Shown in pieces: positions 1-9,133 of a stretch of 64,000 nt of DNA. Source of the DNA: Aldehydirespirator sp965220485 (GTDB lineage Bacteria; Actinomycetota; Acidimicrobiia; Acidimicrobiales; Aldehydirespiratoraceae); the NCBI GenBank assembly GCA_965220485.1, contig OZ244832.1, positions 4,340,001 to 4,404,000 on the forward strand, in the 5' to 3' direction. Within the stretch, counting starts at the first letter, position 1; every line of letters starts with the position of its first letter. Below the pieces are notes generated by a model. It saw only the letters and a list, made by a program, of their open reading frames with translations. It was not told the origin of the DNA and ran no database searches. The position numbers and the translations under genes are program-made.

Positions 1-2
1 CG

Positions 3-1586
3 GAGCGGCGCGGCGGGGAGATCGTGCTGGCTGTGGAGCAGTGGCCCGAGTGTCTCAACCCGCTCACGTCTTGCGCCAACGCCACATGGCTGCTGTGGTC
101 GGTGCTCGTGCATGTGCAGCCGTCGCTCATGGAGTACGACGAGAGCAGCAACCTGAGAGCCTCACCGGTGCTCGTGCAGGAACCGACGGTGGACAACGGC
201 GACGTGGCGCGTCGCGCCGACGGCACCTTCACCGTGACCTACCGGCTCAACGGCGAGGCCCGCTGGAGCGACGGAACGCCGATCACCAGCACCGATGTGT
301 GGTTCACGTGGCGGGCGGTGCTCGACACCGAGGGCTCGCTCAACACCATCGGCTACGACCTGATCACCGGCGTGAACCACGACGATCCCCAGACCGCAAT
401 CGTCACGTTCTCCGAAGCCTACGCGCCATGGCGCACCCTGTTTGGTGGGATCCTGCCGGTCCACGCATTCGATGGCGAAACCGACATCTCCGGCCACTGG
501 AACGACGAGATCCCGATTTCGGGCGGACCCTGGCGCCAGGAGTCCTGGAGCCAGGAACAACACATCCTGGTCCCCAACGAGAACTACTGGGAGCCCGAGC
601 GCATGCCGCTGGCGGATCGGGTGGTGATGGTCCCCCGGGAGGACACCGACACCGAGATAGTGGCGCTGCAGACGGGCGAGGCCATGGCCGCCTTCCCTCA
701 GCCGTTCCCCGGCGCCAAGGATCGGCTCGGCCCGCCGTTGACGTTCGTGTCGGGCGCGGGCACCTTCATTGAGGGCCTCTGGATCAACCAGATCGCCCCC
801 GACCGGCGCTTCGAGATAACGACGAGGCTTCGCCAGGCCCTGGCCTACTCGCTGGACCGGGAGCGGATCGCCGACGTCGCCCTGGGTCCGATCATCGACG
901 ACCCGCTGGTGCTGCAATGCGCGGGCTGGAACCCGGCCTTCGGGGACTGGTGCGCGGACGACTTCGCCCGCTACCGCCAGGACATGGACGCCGTCGAGGG
1001 GCTGCTCACCGCCGACGGCTGGACCCGTCCCGACCCTGAGGGACTGTGGGTCGACGCCGAAGGCGTCGAGCTGGTGCTGCAGTGGAACACCGTGGCCGGG
1101 AACAAGCGACGCGAGGACGTTCAGGCCCTGGTGGCCGAGATGACCAGGCCCTTCGGCATCGGCTGGGAGATCATCAACTACGACGCGGGGGAACTCTTCC
1201 AGAACCGGCTCCCGGCCATGAACTTCGGTCCGGTGGCTCTGTTCGCCAACAGCACCAACCCGGACCCGACGGTGAGCGCCCTCTACGACATCGACGGCAT
1301 TCCCAGCGAGGCCAACGGCTACGGCGGCCAGAACTTCATGGCCTACGCCAGCCGGCGGGCCAGCGATCTGGCCTTTGCCATAGACGCCGAGATCCATGAG
1401 GACAACCGCGGGGAGCTGGTGCACGAGCTGGGGACCCTGCTCGCCGAGGACGTTCCCTGGATCCCGCTATACGTCCTGCCGAACCTGCTCGCCTGGAACC
1501 CGGAGGTCTTGGACGGACCGGGCCAATGGGTGTCGAGCGTCTACGGGGGCTTCTACGACATCTACGACTGGACCGTCGTCGGGTGA
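3..1586 (+). CDS. ABC transporter substrate-binding protein, family 5 (5' partial)
   Basis: This is a solute-binding protein of the oligopeptide/dipeptide/nickel (family 5) class. It would capture substrate outside the membrane for the permeases that follow. The reading frame is open to the window edge. Its first visible residues (GGEIVLAVEQWPECLNPLTS) are the normal start of the mature domain, so only the signal peptide and lipobox are missing. Family features include the opening GE-rich strand, 'YRLNGEARWSDGTPITSTDV' and 'RQALAYSLDRERIADVALG'. The ATG at 24 is internal and not the real start. A 242-bp gap with a dispersed repeat separates it from the permease genes. The substrate cannot be told from sequence; peptides, opines or nickel chelates are all possible. 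Confidence 0.9.
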   Translation, partial: ERRGGEIVLAVEQWPECLNPLTSCANATWLLWSVLVHVQPSLMEYDESSNLRASPVLVQEPTVDNGDVARRADGTFTVTYRLNGEARWSDGTPITSTDVWFTWRAVLDTEGSLNTIGYDLITGVNHDDPQTAIVTFSEAYAPWRTLFGGILPVHAFDGETDISGHWNDEIPISGGPWRQESWSQEQHILVPNENYWEPERMPLADRVVMVPREDTDTEIVALQTGEAMAAFPQPFPGAKDRLGPPLTFVSGAGTFIEGLWINQIAPDRRFEITTRLRQALAYSLDRERIADVALGPIIDDPLVLQCAGWNPAFGDWCADDFARYRQDMDAVEGLLTADGWTRPDPEGLWVDAEGVELVLQWNTVAGNKRREDVQALVAEMTRPFGIGWEIINYDAGELFQNRLPAMNFGPVALFANSTNPDPTVSALYDIDGIPSEANGYGGQNFMAYASRRASDLAFAIDAEIHEDNRGELVHELGTLLAEDVPWIPLYVLPNLLAWNPEVLDGPGQWVSSVYGGFYDIYDWTVVG

Positions 1587-1688
1587 GGCCCGCAAGCGGC
1601 TGCGAGTGGTCCGCTCCGGCTTGCATCAGACGAGCCGCCGCTGACCCGATTGCCTGAGAGAGTGCGCGGATGGGTGGTGCCGTCTCAC

Positions 1689-1760
1689 GGTGCAGCGTTG
1701 CATTTCCCGCTCTTGTTCGCTGCGCTCACGGGCCGCTCGGGCCACGGCCTCGCTCAGCGT
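1689..1760 (-). repeat. Dispersed intergenic repeat, copy A
   Basis: A 42-nt core at 1710-1751 is the exact reverse complement of 4836-4877, and a similar copy lies at 43770-43810. Read on the minus strand it stays open and encodes a charged peptide containing ARAARERSEQE. It sits between the binding-protein gene and the first permease gene. No gene function is visible; it looks like a small genome-specific interspersed repeat. Confidence 0.75.
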
Positions 1761-1828
1761 TTCTCGAGAATCCCGGCCTTCCTCGGGCCTGTCCGCTCGG
1801 CCTCTGAGCCGGCTGGCGAGCAACGGGC

Positions 1829-2809
1829 GTGATCCGGTACGCGGCGCGGCGACTGGCCGTCACGGCGCCGATCCTGCTGCTCATCTCGCTGGCCACCTTC
1901 TGGGCCGCGGGCAAGATCTCCAGTCCCGCAGCCCAGATTGCGGTCAATCCTCGCATCAGCGCGGAGGCCCGGCGGGCCTACATCGATTCCCTGGGCCTCA
2001 ACGACTCCTTCGGTGTGCGCTACCTGAGGTGGCTCGGCAACTTCGTGACAGGCGACTTCGGCACGTCGCTGGTGCGCAACGGCCAGGACGTGTGGCCCTT
2101 CGTGGAGAGGGCCATGGCCAACACGTTGCTGCTGGTGTCTGCGGCGGTGGTGCTGTCGCTGGGTGCGGGTCTCGCCATTGGCACGCTGTCGGCGGTCCGC
2201 CGCGGCTCGCTGATCGATCATGGGGCCACCGCCGTGTCGTTCCTGGGGATATCGATCCCGGTGTTCTGGCTGGGGCTGATGCTGCAACTGTTCTTCGGCC
2301 TGTATCTCGCCAACTGGCTGGGAGTCGGCCCGCCCCTGCTGCCCACCGCCGGGATCTACTCGCCGGGCCAGCAGGGCTTCGACCTCGTCGACCGGGTCCG
2401 CCACCTGGTGCTGCCGGTGATGGCGCTGTCACTGCAGCTTGTGGCGGGCTACAGCCGCTACATGCGGGCCTCGATGTTGGACGTGATGGGATCGGACTTC
2501 ATCCGAACGGCTCGGGCCAAGGGTCTCGGCGAGCCCGCGGTCGTCGTTCGCCACGGCGTCCGCAACGCCCTCATCCCCGTCACCACGCTGGCTGCCGTCG
2601 ACGTGGGCCTGCTGGTCGGTGGGCTCATCGTCACCGAGCGGGTCTTCCAGTACCCGGGCATGGGACTTCTGTTCCTCGACGCCCTCCATGCCGGCGACTA
2701 CCCGATTCTGTTGGCCACCGTGATGATCGTCGCCACCGCGGTGTTCGTGATGAGCCTGGCCGCCGATCTTCTCTATGCGGTGCTCGACCCGAGGATCCGT
2801 CGTGGCTGA
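1829..2809 (+). CDS. ABC transporter permease, DppB/OppB type
   Basis: An inner-membrane permease subunit of a peptide/nickel importer, 326 residues, the normal length for DppB-like proteins. It starts at GTG with the typical N-terminus MIRYAARRLAVTAPILLLIS (first membrane helix). About six hydrophobic segments follow. The cytoplasmic EAA loop, which contacts the ATPase, is 'DFIRTARAKGLG' with the downstream Arg-His-Gly and Asn-Ala-Leu-Ile-Pro residues in place. Its stop overlaps the GTG start of the second permease, so the two are translationally coupled. No other start fits because the upstream bases are repeat sequence. Confidence 0.93.
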   Translation: MIRYAARRLAVTAPILLLISLATFWAAGKISSPAAQIAVNPRISAEARRAYIDSLGLNDSFGVRYLRWLGNFVTGDFGTSLVRNGQDVWPFVERAMANTLLLVSAAVVLSLGAGLAIGTLSAVRRGSLIDHGATAVSFLGISIPVFWLGLMLQLFFGLYLANWLGVGPPLLPTAGIYSPGQQGFDLVDRVRHLVLPVMALSLQLVAGYSRYMRASMLDVMGSDFIRTARAKGLGEPAVVVRHGVRNALIPVTTLAAVDVGLLVGGLIVTERVFQYPGMGLLFLDALHAGDYPILLATVMIVATAVFVMSLAADLLYAVLDPRIRRG

Positions 2810-3716
2810 GGCCCGTCGCGGCACCGGCGCGACGGTCGTCCACGGCGGTGAGGAGCCTGCCCATGCGCAGGCTCCGGAGTGGCTCGCCGTGCTGCGCCGC
2901 TTCCGACGCCGCCGGACCGCGGTCTGGTCGGCCGCGGTGCTGGCCCTTCTTGTGGCGTGCGCCGCACTGGCCGAAGTCATCGCGCCCCACACCGCGACCG
3001 AGCAACACCTTGACCGCATCCTCGAGCCGCCGGGCCGGGACTTCCTGTTGGGAAGCGACACGCTCGGGCGCGACAACCTCAGCCGGATCCTCTACGGAGG
3101 CCGGGTCTCGCTGCTGGTCGGCGGATCCGTGGCGTTGATCAGCGGAGTGGTCGGGACCTTCGTCGGACTCGTGTCCGGCTATTACGGGCGATGGGTCGAG
3201 TCGGCGCTGATGCGCTTCGCCGACACGATGCTGGCACTTCCTGGGCTGATGGTTGTGATCATCGCGGCACGGATCCTCGGCGACGGGGTCTGGGAGGTGG
3301 TGGTGGTTCTGGCTGGCATCACATGGATGGTCCCGGCCCGGATTGTGCGCGGCAAGGTGTTGGCGCTCAAGGAGCGCGAGTTTGTGGAGGCAGCCAGGGC
3401 ACTGGGGCTGCCGAATCGCAGGATCATCGTCCGGCACCTGCTGCCCAACATCGCGGGCGAGATCATGGTGGCAGTGTCGCTCAGCGTGGCCGCAGCCATC
3501 CTGGCCGAGTCGACCCTCAGCTTCCTAGGCCTCGGCGTGAGCGCCACCCGCACCGCCACATGGGGCAACATGCTGGGCGGCAACGAGGGATTCATCAGCA
3601 CTGCGCCGTGGCTCGTGTGGGCACCGGGGCTGGCCATCGTCGTCACCGTGCTGTGTGTGAACTTCATCGGTGATGGCCTGCGCGACTCGCTCGACCCCAG
3701 TCAGGACCACAGATGA
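2802..3716 (+). CDS. ABC transporter permease, DppC/OppC type
   Basis: The second permease of the same importer, about 304 residues. The GTG at 2802 overlaps the stop of the previous gene by 8 nt and gives a normal-length DppC. An in-frame ATG at 2775 lies deep in the previous gene and is less likely. The N-terminal soluble stretch with 'LAVLRRFRRRRTAVWSA' leads into the first helix. Next come the family motif 'FLLGSDTLGRDNLSRILYGG' and the EAA loop 'EFVEAARALGLPNRRIIVRH'. The C-terminus ends 'DGLRDSLDPS', the DppC consensus. It should form a heterodimer with the upstream permease. Confidence 0.93.
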   Translation: MAEARRGTGATVVHGGEEPAHAQAPEWLAVLRRFRRRRTAVWSAAVLALLVACAALAEVIAPHTATEQHLDRILEPPGRDFLLGSDTLGRDNLSRILYGGRVSLLVGGSVALISGVVGTFVGLVSGYYGRWVESALMRFADTMLALPGLMVVIIAARILGDGVWEVVVVLAGITWMVPARIVRGKVLALKEREFVEAARALGLPNRRIIVRHLLPNIAGEIMVAVSLSVAAAILAESTLSFLGLGVSATRTATWGNMLGGNEGFISTAPWLVWAPGLAIVVTVLCVNFIGDGLRDSLDPSQDHR

Positions 3717-4813
3717 CTGACGGAGAGGTCAGACCGCCCACCCGGCCGATGGGGGGCGAGGCGATCATCCCGGTCTGTGGCGAGCCGCTGCTGGAGGTCC
3801 GGGATCTCCGCACGGAGATCGACACCGACGAAGGCACCATTGTCGCTGTCAACGACATCACCTTCGACCTGTTCGCGGGCGAGGTGCTGGCCGTGGTGGG
3901 AGAGTCGGGTTGCGGCAAGACGATGCTGGCCCTGTCCATCCTGGGGCTCTTGCCGGGTCCCAGGGCCCGCACGACCGCAGGCGAGGTGCGGTTGGCGGGC
4001 GAGGACCTGCTGTCGGCGTCGCCGTTGCGCCGCCGCCGCGTGCGCGGCGCGGAGATCGCGATGATCTTCCAGGACCCGCTCACCGCTCTGAACCCGGTGC
4101 AGCGCGTCGGGGACCAGATCGCCGAGATGCTCAGGGCCCATCGGCCGTTGCGCAGGGCAGAGGCCCGTCTCCGGGCCGAGGATCTGCTCGAGCGGGTCGG
4201 CATCCCCGACGCCGACCGGCGGGCCCGCTGCTATCCCCACGAACTGTCGGGTGGGATGCGCCAGCGAGTCATGATCGCCGTGGCGGTAGCGCTGGACCCT
4301 GTCGTGCTCATCGCAGACGAGCCGACCACCGCTCTGGACGCCACCGTGCAGGCCCAGGTGCTGGAGGTGCTGTCGGAAGTGAGGCAGCGCATGTCTGGAG
4401 CCATGATGATCATCAGCCACGATCTCGGGGTGGTAGCGGGCGCGGCCGACCGGGTGATGGTGATGTACGCCGGGCAGTGCGTGGAGCGGGGCACCGTGCA
4501 AGACGTGTACCACCGGGCCAGGCACCCCTACACCGCCGGCCTGCTCGCCGCCGTGCCCCGGCCGGACAGGACCGCCACCAGGCTCACGCCCATTGCCGGC
4601 TCGCCGCCCGTTCCGGTCGGCGCCGCGCCGGGATGCAGCTTCGCGCCCCGCTGTCCGATGGCCACGGAGATCTGCGGTCGGCAGGAGCCTCCTCTGCGAG
4701 GTCCGCAGGGCCAGCCGGCAGGAGCCGCGTTGATGGAGGCGGCCGTGGCCTGCCACCACTCCGAGGTTGGTGGTCGTGGCTCAGAGGCCGAGCGACCAGG
4801 CGCGAATCACTAG
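3713..4813 (+). CDS. ABC transporter ATP-binding protein, DppD/OppD type
   Basis: An ATPase that energises the importer, 366 residues, overlapping the DppC stop by ATGA. Walker A is GESGCGKT, the signature is LSGGMRQR, Walker B is VVLIADEPTTALD and the switch histidine is in ISHDLG. The C-terminal oligopeptide/nickel ABC extension carries the cysteine-containing 'CSFAPRCPMATEICG', which in related ATPases binds an Fe-S cluster. Importers of this class normally have a second ATPase (DppF/OppF). None follows; the operon stops in a tandem repeat, so a partner encoded elsewhere is needed or the pair was lost. The assignment to type is firm; the substrate is unknown. Confidence 0.93.
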   Translation: MTDGEVRPPTRPMGGEAIIPVCGEPLLEVRDLRTEIDTDEGTIVAVNDITFDLFAGEVLAVVGESGCGKTMLALSILGLLPGPRARTTAGEVRLAGEDLLSASPLRRRRVRGAEIAMIFQDPLTALNPVQRVGDQIAEMLRAHRPLRRAEARLRAEDLLERVGIPDADRRARCYPHELSGGMRQRVMIAVAVALDPVVLIADEPTTALDATVQAQVLEVLSEVRQRMSGAMMIISHDLGVVAGAADRVMVMYAGQCVERGTVQDVYHRARHPYTAGLLAAVPRPDRTATRLTPIAGSPPVPVGAAPGCSFAPRCPMATEICGRQEPPLRGPQGQPAGAALMEAAVACHHSEVGGRGSEAERPGANH

Positions 4814-4835
4814 GCGATTTCGAAAGGTCTGGAGC

Positions 4836-5054
4836 GAGGCCGTGGCCCGAGCGGCCCGTGAGCGCAGCGAACAAGAGTGGGAAACACAACGCCGTACCGT
4901 TGGCGTGGGCGCATGCCGGCGGCCCGTGAGCGCAGCGAACAAGAGCGGGAAACACAACGCCGTACCGTTGGCGTGGGCGCATGCCGGCGGCCCGTGAGCG
5001 CAGCGAACAAGAGTGGGAAACACAACGCCGTACCGTAGGCGCGGGCGCATGCCG
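4836..5054 (+). repeat. 68-bp tandem repeat x3 (dispersed repeat family, copy B)
   Basis: Three back-to-back copies of a 68-bp unit start at 4851, 4919 and 4987. Each begins GCGGCCCGTGAGCGCAGCGA, and the copies differ at only a few positions. The 15 nt in front (GAGGCCGTGGCCCGA) complete the 42-nt core shared exactly with the minus strand at 1710-1751. The array fills the gap between the ABC ATPase gene and the next small gene. Because 68 is not a multiple of three, any reading frame through the array shifts in every copy. Confidence 0.9.
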
Positions 5055-5129
5055 GCGGGGCTTGTGCAGCAGTTGCCACTAGCATTGCTGCCGCAGGTTG
5101 CGCCGGGTTGCATTCGAAGGGAGCGACAG

Positions 5130-5495
5130 ATGGCGGAGAGAGGCTCATCAGCTTGGCACTCATGGGTGGAGGCGGTCTTCGACGATCCGGTAAACCGCTC
5201 CAGGCCCCGGGCGCTGAGAGCCTTGTCGGAATGGGCGGCCGCGTCTGTGTCCGTCCACAGCGACGTATACGCTGGCATCTCGGCCGGGTACGCCGCGGTG
5301 TCGCGTGCGGCCGAGTCCCCGGAGGCGACCGCGCATGCGGCCCGCCTGGCCATCTGGCACGCGGTGACATCGCTGCGCGAGACCAGTCCCGACGACGTCG
5401 ACGTGTGGCATTTCGAACTGCACGCCGCCGGCAAGCTCATAGGCCTTCGCCTTCCCGACCGGCCCCGTATGGCCGACTTGCCTGCAGCCAGCTGA
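5130..5495 (+). CDS. Hypothetical protein
   Basis: A 121-residue protein of no recognised family. The ATG at 5130 follows a GGGAG ribosome-binding site ('AAGGGAGCGACAG'). An in-frame extension to 5013 would start inside the 68-bp repeat array and is rejected. The sequence is rich in Ala, Trp and charged residues, with 'LSEWAAASVSVHSDVYAGIS' suggesting helices, and has no signal peptide or long hydrophobic segment. It converges on the methyltransferase operon, with a hairpin between the two stops. No function can be assigned. Confidence 0.55.
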   Translation: MAERGSSAWHSWVEAVFDDPVNRSRPRALRALSEWAAASVSVHSDVYAGISAGYAAVSRAAESPEATAHAARLAIWHAVTSLRETSPDDVDVWHFELHAAGKLIGLRLPDRPRMADLPAAS

Positions 5496-5516
5496 CCGGC
5501 GCGTAGCTAGCTGATT

Positions 5517-5539
5517 GGCCCGTAACCGGGTGACGGGCC
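5517..5539. terminator. Hairpin between convergent genes
   Basis: GGCCCGT and ACGGGCC form a perfect 7-bp stem around a 9-nt loop. It lies exactly between the stops of the plus-strand small gene (5495) and the minus-strand methyltransferase gene (5547), so it could serve both directions. There is no U-tract. Confidence 0.45.
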
Positions 5540-5546
5540 TGTCTGG

Positions 5547-7079
5547 TCAGCCGATCTCGTCGGGCATCTCGGCCTTGCGTCGGGCCACGTAGTCGAGCAG
5601 CTCGGCGTCCACCGCGTCGTCGATGGGGGGCGGTTCGTAGTCGGCCAGCAGCTGTTTCCAGCGGGCGTTGGCCCGCTGGGCCGCCGACAGTGAGCCTTCC
5701 TCGGCCCACTGTTCGTAGCTGGCCGCGTCGGAGATGTCCGATCGCCAGAAGGCGGTCTCGAAGTTGGCCAGGGTGTGCGGGTTGCCCAGGAAGTGGTCGC
5801 CGTGGGCGTTGGTGCGGAACGCCTCCATGGCCTGTCCGCTGTCGCTGGTGTCCACCCCCCGGGCCCAGACCTCCATCGCGCCCAGCTGGTCGGCGTCCAG
5901 GATCAGCTTCTCGTAGCCCAGCGCCAGGCCGCCCTCCTGCCAGCCCGCGGCGTGCAGCACGAAGTTCACTCCCGCCTGCATCGTGGGCGACAGGGTGTGA
6001 GCCGACTCGTAGGCGGCCTGCGCGTCGGGCAGCTTTGCGGACGTGAACTGCCCGCCGGAGCGGAACGGCACCCCGACCCGGCGGGCCAGCGACGCCATCA
6101 CGTAGATGGCCTGGCCGGCTTCGGGAGTGCCGAAGGTGGGCGCCCCGGTGGCCATCGACATCGACGAGGCGAACGTGCCGAACACGACCGGCGCCCCCGG
6201 CCGGACCAGCTGCAGGTAGGCCATGCCCGACAGCGCCTCGGCCAGGGCCTGCGCGGCCAGCCCGGCCACCGTCACCGGCGACATCGCCCCGGCCAGAATG
6301 AACGGGCTGACGATGCAGGCCTGGTTGGCCCGAGCGTAGGTGGTGGCCGCGCCCAGCATGGTGGCGTCCCAGCGCATCGGAGAGGAGGCGTTGATCAGGG
6401 AGGTCATCACGGTGCGGTCGTCGAGGTCGCCGCCGAAGGCGATGCGGGCCATCTCCACGGAGTCCGCGGCCCGCTCGGCGGCGGTGACCGAGCCCATGAA
6501 CGGCTTGTCGCTGTAGCGCAGATGGGCGTACACCATGTCGAGGTGGCGCTTGTTGACGGGCACGTCCACCGGCTCACACACCGTGCCCCCGCTGTGATGC
6601 AGTTGCGGCAGCGCGTAGGTGAGCTTCACCACATTGTGGAAATCCTCCAGCGTCGCGTAGCGACGGCCCCGATCGAGGTCCATGACGAAGGGCGATCCGT
6701 AGTTGGGGGCGAACACGGTGGCGTCGCCGCCCACCTGGACGCTGCGGGCGGGATTGCGGGCGTGCTGGGTGTAGACGGCAGGGGCGTTGTCCTGCACGAT
6801 CTGGCGGCACAGGCCGGGCGGGAACCGCACCAGCTCCCCGTCAGTGTCGGCGCCCGCGGCGCGCCACAGCTCCAAGGCTTCCGGGAAGTCCTGAAAGGCG
6901 ATGCCGACCTCCGACAGGATCGTCTCGGCGTTGCGCTCGATCAACTGCAACGCTTCGACGTCGACGATGTCCACCGGCGGCAGCCGACGGACCAGGTACG
7001 GCGCGGCCTCCGTCGAAGCGGCTCTCGCTGCTCGCCTGCCGGCCCGGCCTCCGCCTCTACGCCCTCGTGCCTCGCTCAT
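5547..7079 (-). CDS. Trimethylamine-methyltransferase (MttB) superfamily protein, non-pyrrolysine
   Basis: A cobamide-dependent methyltransferase, 510 residues. The family takes a methyl group from a quaternary or tertiary amine and passes it to the cobalt of the corrinoid protein made by the same operon. Landmarks include 'ETILSEVGIAFQDFPEALEL', 'FAPNYGSPFVMDLDRGRRYA', 'PQLHHSGG' and 'CIVSPFILAGAMSPVTVAGL', plus a C-terminal 'FLGNPHTLANFETAFW'. True trimethylamine enzymes have an in-frame amber codon for pyrrolysine. This frame is open throughout, so it belongs with the non-Pyl members such as the glycine betaine, carnitine or proline-betaine enzymes. Which substrate it uses cannot be seen. 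It is the last gene of the operon, 73 nt after the activator gene. Confidence 0.88.
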   Translation of the reverse strand: MSEARGRRGGGRAGRRAARAASTEAAPYLVRRLPPVDIVDVEALQLIERNAETILSEVGIAFQDFPEALELWRAAGADTDGELVRFPPGLCRQIVQDNAPAVYTQHARNPARSVQVGGDATVFAPNYGSPFVMDLDRGRRYATLEDFHNVVKLTYALPQLHHSGGTVCEPVDVPVNKRHLDMVYAHLRYSDKPFMGSVTAAERAADSVEMARIAFGGDLDDRTVMTSLINASSPMRWDATMLGAATTYARANQACIVSPFILAGAMSPVTVAGLAAQALAEALSGMAYLQLVRPGAPVVFGTFASSMSMATGAPTFGTPEAGQAIYVMASLARRVGVPFRSGGQFTSAKLPDAQAAYESAHTLSPTMQAGVNFVLHAAGWQEGGLALGYEKLILDADQLGAMEVWARGVDTSDSGQAMEAFRTNAHGDHFLGNPHTLANFETAFWRSDISDAASYEQWAEEGSLSAAQRANARWKQLLADYEPPPIDDAVDAELLDYVARRKAEMPDEIG

Positions 7080-7152
7080 GGTGCCTCGTTCATGTCCGCA
7101 TCCGAAAATACTGTGACTTGTCTCGCTCGTGTGCCCTGTCTTCGTCAGGATC

Positions 7153-9129
7153 TCATGCGGCGGGCCGGGGTCTGCGCCGCCGGCGCCGACTCCGATCAGC
7201 GTCGACCGCAGCCGCCTCGGGCAGGTCGATCACCGCGGCCAAGTGCGGGGTCGGGTCGGTCTCGTGAGGGAAGGCCATGGCCGCGACAAACAGCTCCTGG
7301 AAGCGTGACTCGGTGGCCGTCTCGATCTTGATCACCGACCGCACCACCCGCTCGATCTCCAGCCGCTGCTCGCCCGACAGCAGCATTCGAACCGCACCCA
7401 CCCCCGAGGCGTTGCCAGCGGCCCGCACCCCGCCCTCGGGCGTGTCTGGAACCAGGCCCAGCACCATCGCCCGCACCGGGTCTATGTGGGCGCCGAAGGC
7501 GCCGGCCAGGCGTATGTCGGGGACCTCGTCCACGGCCGCGTGCTGGCGCAGCAAGTCGATGCCGGCCCGCAGGGCAGCCTTGGCCAGTTGGATGGCACGA
7601 ACGTCGTTCTGGGTGATCGACAGCAGGATCGGCTCCCACTGCAGCACGTAGCTGAAGGTGCGGTCGTCGGCCGCGATGCGGGGCGACCGGGCTATGTTCG
7701 ACGTGATCACGCCGTGGCGGTCGGTGATGCCGGCCAGGAACATCTCCGCGATGACGTCGATGATGCCCGAGCCGCACACCCCTGAGACCCGCAGCTCGGC
7801 CAGGTCCAGCTCCTCGGAGAATCCGGGCTCGTTGGACCACAGCTCGCAGCCGATGACCTTGAAGCGGGGCTCCCACGTGTCCGGATCGATCCGAACCCGC
7901 TCCACCGCGCCCGGTGTCGCCCTCTGGCCGCAGCTGATCTGGGCCCCCTCGAAGGCCGGGCCCGTCGGGCTCGACGCGGCCAGCACCCGGTTCCCGTCGC
8001 CCAGCACGATCTCGGCGTTGGTGCCCACATCCACCACCAGCATCGGCCCGGCGGCCCGGTGAGGGCCTTCGGCCAGGGTGGCCGCGGCGGCGTCGGCGCC
8101 CACATGCCCGGCGATGCACGGTCCCACGTACAGCGCGGCGTTCCGCAACTCGATCCCGATGTCGGTGGCGCGGCCTCGCACGGCCGCCGAGGTCGTGAGA
8201 GTGAACGGTGCCGCCCCCAGCGGCGTGGGGTCGAGGCCCAGCACCAGGTGGTGCATGATCGGGTTGCCCACCACCACCAGGTCGTGCACCCTGGTTCGGT
8301 CCACGCCGGCCTGCTCGCACAGCTCGCCAATAAGGTCGTCGATGGCGCCGCGCACGGCCGCAGTGAGCTCGGTCTCGCCGCCGGGGTTCATCATCACGTA
8401 CGACACCCGGCTCATGAGGTCCTCGCCGAAGCGGATCTGGGGGTTCATCCGGCCTGACGCCGCGGCGACCTCACCCGTCGACAGTTCCAGCAGGTAGCCG
8501 GCGATGGTGGTGGAGCCCACGTCGACAGCCACGCCCCAGGCCTCGTCGGAGTAGCCGGGACGCACGTCGAGGACCGTGCGGCGGTCGTGCACGACAACGG
8601 TGACAGACCGGTCCCCGGCCGCTATTGCCGGCGACAGACCGGCCAGCACCTGAACCGGGAACTCCACGTCCGGCAGTCCCCAGTCGCTGGCGAGGGCTTC
8701 GGCCACCAGGTCCAGCTCGGCGGCCTCGAATCCGAGCACGACCTCCGGAAGCTCCACGTAGTGCAGCGTGACCACGGGATGGATGATCACTTCGGTGAGG
8801 TCGATCGACTTGCGCACGACCGGGCGATGGACCTGGCTCTCGGCCGGAACGTCGATCACGGCGTTCGCCAGCACGACGGCCTGACAGCCCAGGCGGCAGC
8901 CCTCGGCCAGCGGTCGCCGGCCCCGGTACTTCAGTTCGGTCGGCCCGGGCTCCGACAGGATGCGGGCGTCGGTGGGCGAGACCTGGCAGCGGCCGCACAG
9001 GCCGCGGCCGCCGCACACCGAGTCGAGATCCACCCCGCCGGCTCGGGCTGCGTCGAGCACGGTGGCCCCGGCAGCCACCGAGGCGCGTATCCCCGAGGGG
9101 TTGAACACGACGCTGTGCATGTCGTGCAT
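7153..9129 (-). CDS. Fe-S/ASKHA reductive activator of corrinoid protein (DUF4445, RACo/RamA-like)
   Basis: A 658-residue protein expected to reduce inactive Co(II) cobamide back to Co(I) using ATP. Residues 1-90 form a 2Fe-2S ferredoxin domain with the plant-type pattern C-x5-C-x2-C ('CGGRGLCGRC') and a fourth cysteine near 'GCRLGCQ'. A linker follows, then an actin-like ATPase (ASKHA) domain with 'VDVGSTTIAGYLLELSTGEV' and 'VVDVGTNAEIVLGDGNRVLA'. The C-terminal 'GAFGAHIDP' segment is typical of DUF4445. It lies 4 nt after the pterin methyltransferase stop, so it is in the same transcript. A low-complexity Arg tail ends the protein. The role is inferred from RACo and RamA, which activate corrinoid proteins in acetogens and methanogens. 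Confidence 0.88.
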   Translation of the reverse strand: MHDMHSVVFNPSGIRASVAAGATVLDAARAGGVDLDSVCGGRGLCGRCQVSPTDARILSEPGPTELKYRGRRPLAEGCRLGCQAVVLANAVIDVPAESQVHRPVVRKSIDLTEVIIHPVVTLHYVELPEVVLGFEAAELDLVAEALASDWGLPDVEFPVQVLAGLSPAIAAGDRSVTVVVHDRRTVLDVRPGYSDEAWGVAVDVGSTTIAGYLLELSTGEVAAASGRMNPQIRFGEDLMSRVSYVMMNPGGETELTAAVRGAIDDLIGELCEQAGVDRTRVHDLVVVGNPIMHHLVLGLDPTPLGAAPFTLTTSAAVRGRATDIGIELRNAALYVGPCIAGHVGADAAAATLAEGPHRAAGPMLVVDVGTNAEIVLGDGNRVLAASSPTGPAFEGAQISCGQRATPGAVERVRIDPDTWEPRFKVIGCELWSNEPGFSEELDLAELRVSGVCGSGIIDVIAEMFLAGITDRHGVITSNIARSPRIAADDRTFSYVLQWEPILLSITQNDVRAIQLAKAALRAGIDLLRQHAAVDEVPDIRLAGAFGAHIDPVRAMVLGLVPDTPEGGVRAAGNASGVGAVRMLLSGEQRLEIERVVRSVIKIETATESRFQELFVAAMAFPHETDPTPHLAAVIDLPEAAAVDADRSRRRRRRPRPAA

Positions 9130-9133
9130 GTGA

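Noticed and set aside
5547..7079. Pyrrolysine-containing trimethylamine methyltransferase
   Set aside because: No in-frame amber codon is present in the gene, so it is a non-Pyl member of the superfamily.
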